A stretch of DNA of 64,000 nt from Ophiura sarsii (Eukaryota > Echinodermata > Ophiuroidea > Amphilepidida > Ophiuridae): the NCBI GenBank assembly GCA_035610835.1, contig CM069454.1, positions 54,984,031-55,048,030 on the forward strand, given 5' to 3'. The position numbers were made by a program, and so were the translations under genes. The stretch's first letter is position 1. Each line of letters starts with the position of its first letter. The notes beneath the pieces were generated by a model. It saw only the letters and a list, made by a program, of their open reading frames with translations. It made no database searches and was not told where the DNA came from. This document shows, one piece after another, positions 42,050-54,300 of the stretch.

Positions 42050-42350
42050 CTATATGTAGCGCGTTAGGGTTGCCTACATCGACCCGTCTGATCCAGGGCT
42101 CATTCAGACCGTCTTGATGCTGTGATTTGCCGGTCCGAGATCTGTCACTTCGCCCATGTTCGTAACAAAATTGTGTGTATACACTATGCAGAGTGCGGGG
42201 CCATAAGTGGGCGAGTTTTGCTAGATTTGAAAGACAGGTGCGCTAAATCGTAGCCCCGCATGCGCAGATTGGACACCAAACAGTAAAAGACAGCAGCGTG
42301 TCATCCAGGTAGAAAGATGCTCATCATTCATTGGACATAGACAAACCAAC
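42050..42350 (-). promoter_or_regulatory. Probable 5' flank and promoter of the EDA-like gene
   Basis: This stretch has none of the repeat families seen elsewhere and is richer in GC and CpG than its surroundings. On the minus strand a CCAAT box (42272-42268) is followed by TGCGCATGCG (42266-42257), which resembles the NRF-1 palindrome, about 235 bp before the chosen ATG. No clear TATA box is seen. The transcription start cannot be placed. Confidence 0.4.
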
Positions 42351-42686
42351 CGTGAAATTAGTCTGCAGTCCCAGATACGACTCGCACGCAAACATGAGGT
42401 CCACTGGTATTATTATGGTAGCCGGGTTTTATTTTTAGAGGGAGGGAGCGGGGCCAGGGGTGTTGAAACTGTGCGAAAAAAGAACTGCCTGTGATGTGAA
42501 AATTGTCGCAAATATATTTGCTGGTTTCGTTCTTCCCACCCACCCCTCAAACAAGGTCCAATGATTTGAAGTGGTTTTAAGGCACTGATCATGCTGACGA
42601 TACCTGTGCGAGTGTATCTTACCTTTCCATATACATATCTTTTCATCTCATCTGAAGATTCACTGACGATCCTTTGAGTCTATAGC

Positions 42687-43015
42687 AGTGGCGTAACCAG
42701 AGAGGGGGGAGGGGATCCCCCCTGCCAGAAGGCTTGCCCCCCCTGATTTCCCCCAAATGAAATGACAAACTCTATGTATATATATATACTAAAAAATAGT
42801 CACATATGCCCCCTGATAACATGCCTGTCCCCCCGCATGCCCCCCCCCCCCCCCAATTGAAGAGATGTAACTAGAGGGGGTCAGCATTTGCCATTGCCAG
42901 AAGGCTTGCCCCCTGATGCCCCCAATGAAATGGCAAACTCTGAGTATACTAAGTAACAGGCCTGATCCCCCACATGCCCCCAATCCCCAATTGAAGACCG
43001 TAGTTGTGCCACTGT
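42687..43015. repeat. C-rich GGCGTAACC-type repeats, two copies in tandem
   Basis: GTGGCGTAACCAGAGAGG, then GCCAGAAGGCTTGCCCCC and AATGAAATG(A/G)CAAACTCT twice, ending GTTGTGCCACTG. It lies upstream of the EDA-like promoter. Confidence 0.65.
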
Positions 43016-43020
43016 GAACT

Positions 43021-44423
43021 ATACTGCAAAAACTACGGTGTTAATAAAAGTAACAAGAGTGTTGATTTTAACACCAACGTGGTTTCCTGAGAGGACCACA
43101 CTCTTGGGTGTTACTTAACACCAGTCTTTGGTGTTAATTAATCAACACCTTTTGGGTGTTAAAAGTAACACAGATGGTGTTGATTTAACACCAACGTGGT
43201 GTTCTGAGAGGACCACACTCTTGAGTGTTACTTAACACCAGTCTTTGGTGTTAATTAAACAACACCTTTTGAGTGTTAAAAGTAACACCGAGAGTGTTGA
43301 TTTAACACCTACAGCTCAACTTGTACTTGTAAATAAAATGTTTGCAAATAAAATATTTCACTTCACTGTTCAACAGTTCAAATTTATTTTAAAACTAGAA
43401 AGTGTTTGTGAATTAATGTTCACTTGCCATTTACAGTTATGAAATGGAATGGTGCATGTTGCAGATCGAATCATTAGATGAAATGTATATACATGTATAA
43501 ATATACAATCCAAAGTGTTACGAAACCATTATTACCAACCTCAGTGCGCATGTGTGGAATAATGACACCCATGAGAGTTATTCTTACACCAGGTTTAACA
43601 CCAGTAACCCAATTCCATATGCAGTGTTACATTTTTAAAACTCAAGTATTGGCAGTGACACCAAGTGGTGTTAATTTAACACCAAGAAGCTTAACACCAA
43701 CTAAGTGTTGCACATTGGGCTATTCCAGATAATAATGAATCCCCCTACAATAGAGGACATCGGAATTCCCGAATTTATTCCCCACCAATTTTTCAATGGA
43801 ATACCATACCTTTTTGGCACATATGTTCTTGGAATTCCAGACTTTTTCACAATTTAGACCCCCAACCCCCCCTATAGAGGACATCGGAATTCCAGACTTT
43901 TCCCCCACCAATTCCATACTTTTTGAAGTTTGATCTGGAATTCCATTTTTTTTTTTTGAAGTTTGATCTGGAATTCCATACTTTTTTGAAGTTTGATCTG
44001 GAATTCCATACTTTTTTAAAGTTTGATTTGGAATTCCATACTTTTCATAGAGGGAGTCATGGAATTCCGGACTAAAAAATAATTTTAAAAAATTGTCCTC
44101 TATGGGGGGGGGGGGGGCATTATTATCTGGAATAGCCTATTTAACACCAGAGTTTCTCTCTTTACACTGTATTAACACCACAACTGGTGTTAACATCGAT
44201 GAAAATAATTTATGAATAACAAACACCACACAAATGACACCCGTTGGTGTTATTCTTACACCAGATCTAACACTAGAGACCCAACACCATATTTAGTGTT
44301 ACATTTCCGACGCGGGCGTTTATGCAGTGACACCCAGTGGTGTTAATCTTACACTCAAAGTAACACAAAATGCTTAACACCAGCTCAAGTGTTGCATTTT
44401 TAACACCGTTTTTTTTGCAGTGT
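43021..44423. repeat. Large GTGTTAA-rich element with inverted ends
   Basis: Ends ACTGCAAAAACTACGGTGTT and AACACCGTTTTTTTTGCAGT. The left part has two 134-bp repeats with ACACTCTTG(A/G)GTGTTACTTA. Another element (43717-44139) is inserted in it. Confidence 0.78.
43717..44139. repeat. MITE, family GGGCTATTCCAGATAATAATG, copy 1
   Basis: Starts GGGCTATTCCAGATAATAAT and ends ATTATTATCTGGAATAGCC. Internal tandem units around GAAGTTTGATCTGGAATTCC. Nested in the element at 43021-44423. Confidence 0.85.
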
Positions 44424-44559
44424 AGGGGCACCATGGGGAATGCCCCGCCCCCTCTGTTTACGCCACTGGATTCGGATAACCTTTAAGTTTTCTTACCATC
44501 TAAATCTTGGATCACTATACAATTACCATTCTCAGTCATCAGCAGTGGGATTTTTTTCA

Positions 44560-44832
44560 GGGGGAGGGGGGCAGGGGGGAAAATTCCCCCCCCCCCCCCC
44601 CTGACGAAAAATCCAATTTGGGCCCCCCCCCCCCCCCCTTTAAAAAAAAGGGGGTAAGAAAAAAAGGAAATAGGAAAAAATTGAGAAAAAAGACCGAAGT
44701 TATTAGCCAAATATAGAAGGCCAAATTGTACATGTATTAAATTCACGTAGTAAGTGACTAGAAAAAAAATTGGGGCAACCTTTTACGAAAATTTTACAAA
44801 TCTTGCCCCCCCCCCCCCCCCCCCCCCCCCTC
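44560..44832. repeat. Poly-C and G-rich low-complexity segment
   Basis: C runs at about 44586-44601, 44622-44638 and 44804-44831, between A-rich stretches. The Pro- and Gly-rich frames here are by-products. Confidence 0.7.
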
Positions 44833-45108
44833 TGAAAAAAATCCTAGCTAACGCCACTGGTCATCAGGATTCAGGATGGATTCCATCCACGGACATAATT
44901 GATATATGAACCATTTACGTCGAATCCAGTGAGTAATGAATGTAACCGTCGTAAAAACCTTCCACATAGTTAATGACAGTTGATTAAACCGTTTTCGGCC
45001 CTTCTATGATGTTTCTTAGACTTTATTCCCCTGTCTTTCCATTCTCAGCCCAACTGATGGGCCCTATATTGTATAACAGTTAAGAATTTTCTTAATTAAG
45101 TGGAACTC

Positions 45109-45353
45109 TTTAACTCTCTGCAGACGACATTCCAAAATTTCACAAAATGTTTAAAAAATGACAACATTATTGAATTTCATTACCATATTTGGAATATTAC
45201 CATGAGAAATGCAATGAAATAACTTACAAACATGCCTAGTATTGGTTCAGTAATCCTTGAGATGATACACTTTGAAAATTGGGAACAGTTTCTGAAAAAT
45301 CTGTTTTGTATATTATGGTAAAACTAATAGTATAATCGCGTGGAAAGTGTTAA
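45109..45353 (+). repeat. MITE-1, copy 14
   Basis: Starts at TTTAACTCTCTGCAGACGAC, so the left terminus is lost, and ends TCGCGTGGAAAGTGTTAA. Confidence 0.85.
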
Positions 45354-45404
45354 GTGGCCTTAAAAAGAGTAATTCTTAAACTCTTCTTAATTTGGGTCAG
45401 AGAA

Positions 45405-45800
45405 TCCATATGTAATTGCCCAATTTATTTGGGGACAAGCTAACAAAATTATTTTTGAGTAAAAAAAACGCAAAATTGCTTGACTATTATACTATTATTA
45501 AGACACTAATCTAGGGAAGATTTTCTCTTTTTTTCTTTTAACGACGTATTTTTGGCCCTTTTTGGTCAAAATTTCAAAAATACAAGTTTAGGTGAAAGAA
45601 ATGAGAGAATTGTCCCTAGATTAGTGACATAATATTAGAATCAAGCAATTTTGGGCATTTTTTATTCAAAAATAATTTTGTTAGCTTGTTCCAAAAAAAA
45701 TTGGGTCAAAAAGGGAATTTTGTGATTTTCTCAAAAGGTCAACATTTTTGGTCAAAATTGACGCCAAATTTGGATTCTCTGATCCATTTCCTTTCCAAAA
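45405..45800. repeat. Fold-back element
   Basis: ACAAGCTAACAAAATTATTT and TAATCTAGGGA at the left pair with TCCCTAGATTA and AATAATTTTGTTAGCTTGT at the right. Confidence 0.75.
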
Positions 45801-46214
45801 ATGTATACTTTTGTATGCATTTGATTAATAGTTCAATAATAACAGCACTCACAAGAATCAAAAAATCAAATCAAAAACTTCCTTGAGTCCCCCCTTAAAG
45901 CCTTGTTAAGAAGAGTGTTAAAGACTTCTTCCTAGTACAAGTCGAGTTATGAAGTAGAGTCCAAGTCTCAAGTTTGAAATAGGTCCTTTCATGAAGATCA
46001 AATTATGAATTCTTAAATGTTCTTCGTAGAAGTATTAATAAGAAGAATAAGTCATCTTAATCATAACCTTTATAGGCATGTCGAGGGCCCAGAATTAATT
46101 ATTTACGGAACACTTCCTTTCCTTCCCAAAGATCCAAGATTCCCTGGAGTCTGATTGGTATTTTGCTGATTTGCATTCCAGGATGATGTATTATCAATAC
46201 TCCTGAAACGCTAA

Positions 46215-46603
46215 TGGGCTATTCCAGATAATAATGACCGCCCCCCCCCCCCCCCCCCTATATATAGAGGACATCGAAATTCCAGATTTTGTCCCCAACA
46301 ATTTTTCAATGGAATTCCATACATTTTTGGCACATGTTCTTGGAATTCCAGACTTTTTCACAATTTAGACCCCCCCTATAGGCCTAATAGAGGACATCGG
46401 AATTCCAAACTTTTCCCCCACCAATTCCATACTTTTTGGAAGTTTGATCTGGAATTCCTTACCTTTTTTTTAAGTTTGATCTGAAATTCCATACTTTTTT
46501 AAGTTTGATCTGGAATTCCATATACTTTTCATAGAGGGAGTCATGAATTTCCGGACTAAAAAAATTGTCCTCTATAGGGGGTCATTATTATCTGGAATAG
46601 CCC
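46215..46603. repeat. MITE, family GGGCTATTCCAGATAATAATG, copy 2
   Basis: GGGCTATTCCAGATAATAAT to ATTATTATCTGGAATAGCCC, with the same TTTGATCTGGAATTCC units as copy 1 and a C run near the left. Confidence 0.88.
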
Positions 46604-46796
46604 AATTAGTAATAGGCCTATATTCGTTTACTTCTTTCCTTTGTGCTTTTCCAATTCAGAACATGATTTCCAGGCTTATTTTTCTGTCCAACATTCATGC
46701 TATTTTTTCTCCTTATATATAGGATTAGATAGCATAAGAGCAAAGCAAGGGTTGCTGGACATTTTGGTCAAGGGGATATAGTTTTATCACGGGGGA

Positions 46797-47050
46797 AAGT
46801 TTCCACGCGCAGTCGTCAGCAGACGACAGTTCTTAAATTTCACAAAATGTTTCAAATTTCACAAAATGTTTCAAATTATTGCAAGTCATCCCCATATTTG
46901 GATTCAACATTAGAGATGCATTAAAATAAGTACAAACATGTCTAGTTTTGGTTCAGTAATTCTTGAGATAGACTTTGAAGTTGGAAAAGGCTTCTGAAAA
47001 ATATGTTTTGTATATTGGTAAAACTATAACAGCCGCGTGGAAAGTGTTAA
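46797..47050 (+). repeat. MITE-1, copy 15
   Basis: AAGTTTCCACGCGCAGTCG to GCCGCGTGGAAAGTGTTAA; the left TTAA is lost. Confidence 0.85.
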
Positions 47051-47196
47051 GCAACATCTAAACAGTTTCCTTGAACCATCTTGGTTTACGCAATATGTTT
47101 TGCCATTGCTTTCCCTGTTTTTTGAATATCACCATTACTTTTTTGTTTGTTGATTATCCTCTTCCTTAATCACAGGCGGTGCAAGCTGGAGGACCC

Positions 47197-47512
47197 CGGA
47201 TCACTCTCAGAAAAAAAGGTTCTAAATCTGTCCTCTACCATTTTTAGTATCTATAGAACCATAAAAGGTTCTCCAAAGGTTTCTTAATTTTTGAAGAACC
47301 TTTTATGAAGGTTCTATGGGGAACCCTTCTCTTGAACCTTCGAAAAAGGTTCTTGAAAATTTGAGAACCATTTTCAGAACCAATAAAGGTTCTAAAGATA
47401 CAAAAAAAGGTTCTGTAAGGTGTCTGAAGAACCGATTTTGGTGCTACTCAAGAACCATTAAGGGTTCTAAATAGAGGACAAAAAAAGGTTCTTAAATTTC
47501 TGAGAGTGGACC
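47197..47512. repeat. Fold-back element built of AAGGTTCT motifs
   Basis: Ends CACTCTCAGAAAAAAAGGTT and CTTAAATTTCTGAGAGTG. The interior has about 12 AGGTTCT or AGAACC motifs in both orientations. Confidence 0.8.
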
Positions 47513-48761
47513 GGGGTCCGGAAGGGGACACGCCACACCCTCCTAAATGTTCATGTGTGTGGGGGACGCCACCGTAAAAATACATCAGCTGACGTGTTTT
47601 AACGTCACACTAGACCATTTTAGTGTTAACTTTGGCCAATGTTTCATCTATTTAAGCAAGTGTAGACATACATGACATACCGTATATAACTATAAGCTGA
47701 AATTGTCACACAAAATGGCTTCAGGAACGTTTTTCTGGACCATTCTAGTTCAAAAACTGAAAATATTAGCGGGCATTATTTCTGTTTCAACATTTATATT
47801 TACATTCTAAAACAAAATTCGGGCTTGTCTAACAATATTTTGCTTCCGCCGCCACCATGGTCACTGTCCTTCTTTATATATCTTCCTTCCTATTATTTCC
47901 ATTCCATCTGTTTATATCTTCCTTGTGGTTTGTGCGACTTCCCTTTTGCTTGCCATTTCACTTTCCATTTTCAGTCTATTATCCAATTTCCTGATGAATA
48001 CTTTTAACCGTAAACCAAGTTTTATTATTTCCCGGAAAAAAAACCCATGACAATATTTCCTAACACATGATTCCATGACACAACATTCATTTTCTTCCAA
48101 ATTCAGCTCAAGATTCATGATTTTTTTTCTTCATGGCTCCCTCTCCCTCCCACAGGTGGCATAATTGTTTGTTTCAATCCCCAACCCATGCAGGAGTCAA
48201 TGAACGTTTATCTTGTTATACCTTGAATGGTTGAGGCGTCAGGACCAATTGCGCTTACGCGCAGAGGGCGTGGGGGTGTCTGAGGGGGATGTGCCCCATC
48301 AGAAACCGGTAGATTTTGTATTTTTGAAACTCCATTCATACAATTTGGTGAATACTTTTATTTATCAAAATTTAGATAAACTCCTTTGGCCCATTCAAAC
48401 ACCAATCGCACCGATTTTGGGTCACATTTTGACCACAATTAACTAGTTTACGAAGGATTTTTGTTTCCCGTTTGACACTTTTTGATGGTAAAATAGCACA
48501 TTTTGCACTAAAAATGGGTCACTGGTCATATAATTATAAACATATGCATTGGGGGATGATTGCATAAAGCCCCCCCCCCCCGATCATATGTTGCCCCCCC
48601 CCCCCCAATCACACCGGGATTTACGCCTATAATACTTCTCAGTTATTCCCAATCCCGAACTCCAAATCATCAGGATTGACTTCATCTTTCCATAATTCTC
48701 ATTCCTTGGTTCGTCATTTCTTAAGCTGATGGGCTTCTGAAGCTGTCGTAATTTTACACGA

Positions 48762-48930
48762 CATATTGTTTTCAGAAAACTTTCCCAACTTTCAAGGTCT
48801 ATCTCCAAGAGTTACTGAACCAATACTAGGCATGTTTAAACTTATTTTAATGCATTTCTCATCATAGTGATTCCAAATATGGAAATTTTCGAACTGTCGT
48901 CTGCAGACGACTGCCGCGTGGAAAGTGTTT
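48762..48930 (-). repeat. MITE-1, copy 16, truncated
   Basis: Begins inside the body at TTGTTTTCAGAAAACTTTCC and ends CTGCCGCGTGGAAAGTGTTT. Confidence 0.82.
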
Positions 48931-49884
48931 TCGTTCTTTTCGACTTTAACAAAACTAAAAATAGGTGTGGTTTCAGTTCGATTTAGAATAATTTTCATTA
49001 TCGAAGGATGGGTATGTTGCTTTTAGGAGTTGCATAAAAAGAGAAATAATCATGGGGCTATAGAAAAAAATGATACAATCCCTTGACATAGTGTGCCGGG
49101 AATATCTTATCGTTTTTAAACATGTTTTTCACATTGTCCGGGGATTTTCAGTTTTGATTCCCGACTATAAACATGATAAAGTACTGTATTTCCTCTTGTG
49201 CTGTCACTTTCGTTCTAAGAATTTTTTCCTACGTAACTTTTCCCTTTCTCTTTCGATAATAATAATATATATTTATATTACATAAGCTTTCAGGGTTATC
49301 TTTTCATCTTTCATCTTTTTATGGAAACATGATTGCCATGGTGTGTGTATGATAATGTTACCATCATTCTGTATTGAGTTTCTGATAAGTGAACACCTGA
49401 CAACGGTCCTTTCGAAACAGATCTGTAAAACCATGTAGCAGGATCAAATCCAAATTTCGTATTGTATCTATTTATATCAACATACCGTATCCAATAACAT
49501 TATTTAATGTTAACCCTGTATATTTTTCGACCCACTTAGCGTTCATGATAATTATAATTTATATGCCTGCAGTGCATGTTTAAATACATGCTCTTATAAG
49601 GTCCTCCAAATAAGACATATTTGATATGGAGAACAATACCTGTTGCTGCAACATTTAATATACATATTTATCCAGGTAATTGTGCAGACTGGTTTTTTTT
49701 TTAAATTTTAAATCTCTACTTTTTCTAATTCTGAAAATGTTTCATAAAATGATACCAAAGTAAGACAGATTTCAGCATTTTGACTTTATGGGAATATTGG
49801 TATAATTTGGATGTTGGAACAAAAGTAGTACAGACTGTCACAATATTTTTCCTGAAATTCGAATTGGACCACTCTTTTAAGAGT
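48931..49884. other. Intergenic sequence, nothing recognised
   Basis: Unique AT-rich sequence with short frames of no family resemblance. Confidence 0.4.
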
Positions 49885-50240
49885 GTTAAAACACTTTCCA
49901 CGTGGCAGGGGTCTGCAGACGACAGTCCCAAAATTTCACAAAATGTTTCAAAAATGTCAACATTATTGAATTTTATCACTACATTTGGAATCACCATGAG
50001 AAATGCATTAATATAAGTATAAACATACCGAGTATTGGTTCAGTAATTCTTGAGATGGGACTTATTAACACTCTCTTAGCTTTACAATTTCAAAGCAGAT
50101 TTTTCAGATACCTTTCCCAACTCTCAAAGCTAGTCTCAAGAATTACGGAACCAATTATTAGGAATGTTTATACTTATTTAAATCCATTTCTCATGGTGAG
50201 TCCAAATATGGTAATGATATTTAAATATTTTGTACATCCC
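49885..50240. repeat. MITE-1, copies 17a and 17b, head to head
   Basis: A plus-oriented copy from TTAAAACACTTTCCACGTGG runs to about 50062. It then meets a minus-oriented partial copy (50064-50240) with CAGATTTTTCAGATACC. Both lack their distal ends. Confidence 0.8.
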
Positions 50241-51300
50241 CTCAAACACCCCCTGTGCGCGAAATTGCCGCTAATGCGCCATCCAACGCAATCCACCCCA
50301 ACAAATTTACACCACTGCAGCTGCTCAGACAACAACAAAAAACAATTTACGCCACTTGAAATCGCTCTTCATTGATGTTGTGACATACCTTATCTCTCCC
50401 TTCCCATTTGTTTACCTGTTATAATAGTTCTTCCCATCTAGCCTTATAATTACACTTACACCTTTAGCATTGCTCAGAAAGAGATCCATCAATAGCTACT
50501 CCCTGATTGTACAGTATGAGGGTGCAATAGCTGTATCATGGACGTACCTTGGAGGAACCGTGATGTACCCTACTAATCAGGTCTGTTTGGTTAGGGTACA
50601 ATGCCCGGTACAGGGAAACTTCGACGAGCTATGAGGAACTCTTCCGAGGGAGTATTCTGATAGTCCGGTTCGACGTTCATTGACATCATGCCTGGTTCAC
50701 TCAGTAGAAAGTAAAAGTTGAGCTGGGTTAAAATTACTTCCCTGTTGCTTTAAACGTGAAAATATCAAATATGGTTTTAATTAATAAGGCATAGAATACT
50801 CAGTATTAAGTAATATATAAGTAATTATATTACTAAAATCACAAATTTCATCAGATGGAAATAGAAATGATAAAATACCGCGAAAATGAACATCAAGACA
50901 CAACTTTTCCACAACAGAGAATCACGTTAATACGTTAAGTTACTAGTCTAAGCGAATATCCTATGACATTGATCATATTAGGGACTCGTCTAAGACAAAC
51001 GATTATCTAGGCTTGCTCAATTGCTCATAGCATGGTATTATAGCAGGGCTGTCAACTCTCCCGCCTAGACACTCTTTCTCCCGCACTCCCGCCTATAGCA
51101 TATACAATCTCCCGCCTCAACAAAATTACCTCAATTAAAATGTTTTTCAACACCCTTATACTAGCTTCCGTCGGTACATTTGCGATTTTGACCATGCAAT
51201 TTTTCGGGCGGATTTGAGGAAAACGTAATTTCAACCCCCACCCTCCCAGCAAATCCCAAAAGTCGACAGCCTTGTTATAGATGGACAACAGAGCGCTACA
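50241..51300. other. Intergenic sequence with one weak exon candidate
   Basis: Mostly unique. On the minus strand 50689-50591 is a 32-codon frame starting MMSMNVEPDYQ, and 53 bp beyond its stop is a strong donor (CCAAG/GTACGT). The same TGGACGTACCTT phrase occurs near 39200, so this may be repeat sequence. Confidence 0.3.
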
Positions 51301-51309
51301 AGAACATCA

Positions 51310-54300
51310 TCCCGGGTCGAGGCTTACCCATGACATTACCATTGACCCCAAAACGGTGGATCATTTCATCCAGAGACTTGCCCATCACGGGATATTATTA
51401 TCCACAGACTTGCCCAAGACATCAGTTAGGAACTTGCTCACGTAGGAGTAGGCTTACTTAAGACATTATTTAGGGACTTGCTCACGTAGGAGTAGGCTTA
51501 CTTAAGACAGAGCATCACACAGGGCCTTGCCCAAGATGGATTATCATCTGTGGACGTCCCAAGCACTGGGTAAAAGGACTTCGCCATCAACAGAGCATTA
51601 TCTGAGAACTTCAACACAAAAACAATATCATCTATGATTACTAATGTAGAACGTGCCAAAGAGTACATAGCATTATATAGATGACTTTCCCAAGATATAG
51701 CATTACTCAAGGACCATCATCTGAGGACGTGGCCACAACAGATTATATTCTCAGCATGCTCAGAATGTTTTTCACCACAGTATAGTGCATCATAGATCAA
51801 AGGATTTACTCAAAACATACACAGAATATCATCCAGTGGCGAAGTCATGCCAAAGCATTATCTGTAATACACCTGACCAACAAAGAGCATCATTTAGGGA
51901 CTAGTGAAGAAAGTGTGACATGGCAGATGTGTGCGAGAGACAGTGCATCTTCGAAGGACTTACCCGAGACGCTGCATCATCAACAGCTTGCCCGAGATAC
52001 TTTAAGATTTGTATGAGATGTTGTTTTGCCGGGACTTGCCTTAGATGCAGCAAAATACTTACAGGACTTGCCTAGGATGCTGCGTCACCTAGGACTTGCC
52101 TGAAGTGCTACAAAACTTGCTTAAGATGCTGCGTCATCTAGGATATAGCTGAGATGCGTAAGGCTTGTCTTAGACGCTGCTTCATCTAGGAATTCGCTGA
52201 GATGCTACAAGACTTGCCTAAGATGCTGCATTATCTAAGACTTGGCTGAGATGCTGTAAGGCTGGCCTAATATGCTACGACATCTAGGACTTGGCTGAGA
52301 TGCTGCAAGACTTGCCTAAGATGCTACGTCATCTAAGACTTTCCTGTGATACTACAAGACTTGCCTAAGATGCTGCATCCGCTAAGACATGGCTGAGATG
52401 CTGTAAGGCTTGCCTAAGATGCTGCGTCATCTAGGAATTTGCTGAGATGTTATAAGACTTGCCTTAGATGTAGCATCGACTCCGACTTGGCTGAGATGCT
52501 GCATCATCTAAGACTTATCTGAGATGCTGCATTCTCTAGGACTTGCCTGAGATGCTATAAGACTTGTCTATGATGCTGTATCATCTAAGACTTGCCTGTG
52601 ATGATGCAAGACTTGTCTAAGATGCTGCATCATCTAGGACTTGCCTGAGGTGCAACAAGACTTTCCTAAGATTCTGCGTCATCTAGGACTTGTCTGGGGT
52701 GCAACAAGACTTGCCTAAGATGCTGCATCATATAGGACTTGCCTTAGATGCTACATCATCTAGGACTTGCCTGAGGTGCAACAAAACTTGCCTAAGATGC
52801 TGCGTCATCTAGGACTTGTCTGAGGTGCAACAAGACTTGCCTTAGATTGCCTGAGGTGCAACAAGACTTGCCTGAGATGCTGCATAATCTTATACTTGCC
52901 TTAGATGCTGCATCATCTAGGACTTGCCTGAGGTGCAACAAGACTTTCCTAAGATTCTGCGTCATCTAGGACTTGTCTGGGGTGCAACAAGACTTGCCTA
53001 AGATGCTGCATCATATAGGACTTGCCTTAGATGCTGCATCACCTAGGACTTGCCTGAGGTGCAACAAAACTTGCCTAAGATGCTGCGTCATCTAGGACTT
53101 GTCTGAGGTGCAACAAGACTTGCCTAAGATTGCCTGAGGTGCAACAAGACTTGCCTAAGATGCTGCATCATCTTATACTTGCCTTAGATGCTGCATCATC
53201 TAGGACTTGCCTGAGGTGCAACAAGACTTGTCTGAGATGCTGCGTCATCTAATGCTTGCCTAAGATGCTGCATCATCTAAGACTTGGCTGAGATGCTGCA
53301 AATCTTGCCTAAGATGTTGTTTCACCGAGAACTTGTCTTAGATGCTGCAAAAGACTCACAGGACTTGCCTAGCATGTTGTATCATTGAGGAATTGCCTGA
53401 GATTCTGCAAGATTTGCCTAGGATACTGCTGCATCTAAGACTTGGCTGCTAGACTTGTCTAACATACTGCGTCATATAGAACTTGCATGAGATGCTACAG
53501 GGCTTTTCTAAGATGTTGCATCATCTACGACTTGGCTGAGATGCTGTATCATCGAGGACTTTTCAGCGATGCCGAAAGACTTGTCTTACTTACTGCGTTA
53601 TGTAGAACTTGCCTGAAGTGCTACATCACCTAAGACTTGCCTAAGATGCTGCATCATCTAAGAATTGCATGTGATGCTGTAAGACTTGCCTAAGATGCTG
53701 CCTCGTCAGCTTTGCCCGAACTGCTACAAGACTTGGTTATAAGATGTTGTCTCATCGGGGACTTTCCTAGACGCTGCTAAGACTTGCCAGAGATGCTGCA
53801 AGGCTTGCCTAAGATGCTGTGAGACTTGCGGTAGATGGCGCGAGGCTTGCCTAAGATGCTGCGTCATCGAGGTCTTGCCTGAGATGCTGCGTCATCAAGG
53901 ACTTGCCTGAGATGCTGCGTCATTGAGGACGTGCCTGAGAGGCTACAAGACTTGCCTAAGATGTATCAGCGAATTCTTTCCTAAGACGCTGCCAGACTTG
54001 CTTTAGATGCCTAAGATGCTGCGTCATCTAGCACTTGCTTGATATGCTACAAGATTTGCCTGAGATGCAGCATGACTTGCCTGAGATGCCGCAAGACCTG
54101 CTTGAGATGCTGCAAGACTTGCCTATAAGATGCTGCAAGACGTGATTAGATGGCGCAAGGCTTGCCTAAGATGCCGCGTTGTCGAGGATTTGTCTGAGAT
54201 GCTGCAAGACCTGCCTCCTGAGATTCTGCAAGACTTGCTTAAGATGACGCAAGGCTTGCCTAAGATGCTGCGTAACTGCATCATCTTCGGATTTGCCGGA
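51310..54300. repeat. Large minisatellite with higher-order structure
   Basis: About 3 kb of units built on GACTTGCCTAAGATGCTGC and GTCATCTAG, 20-30 bp each and highly variable. At 52630-53230 a block of about 283 bp is repeated nearly exactly. The left 600 bp are the most decayed. Confidence 0.93.

Noticed and set aside
49902..50375. Plus-strand frame of 157 codons
   Set aside because: It reads through the head-to-head MITE-1 pair; similar translations occur in other MITE-1 copies (for example 56746-57159 and 5704-6045).
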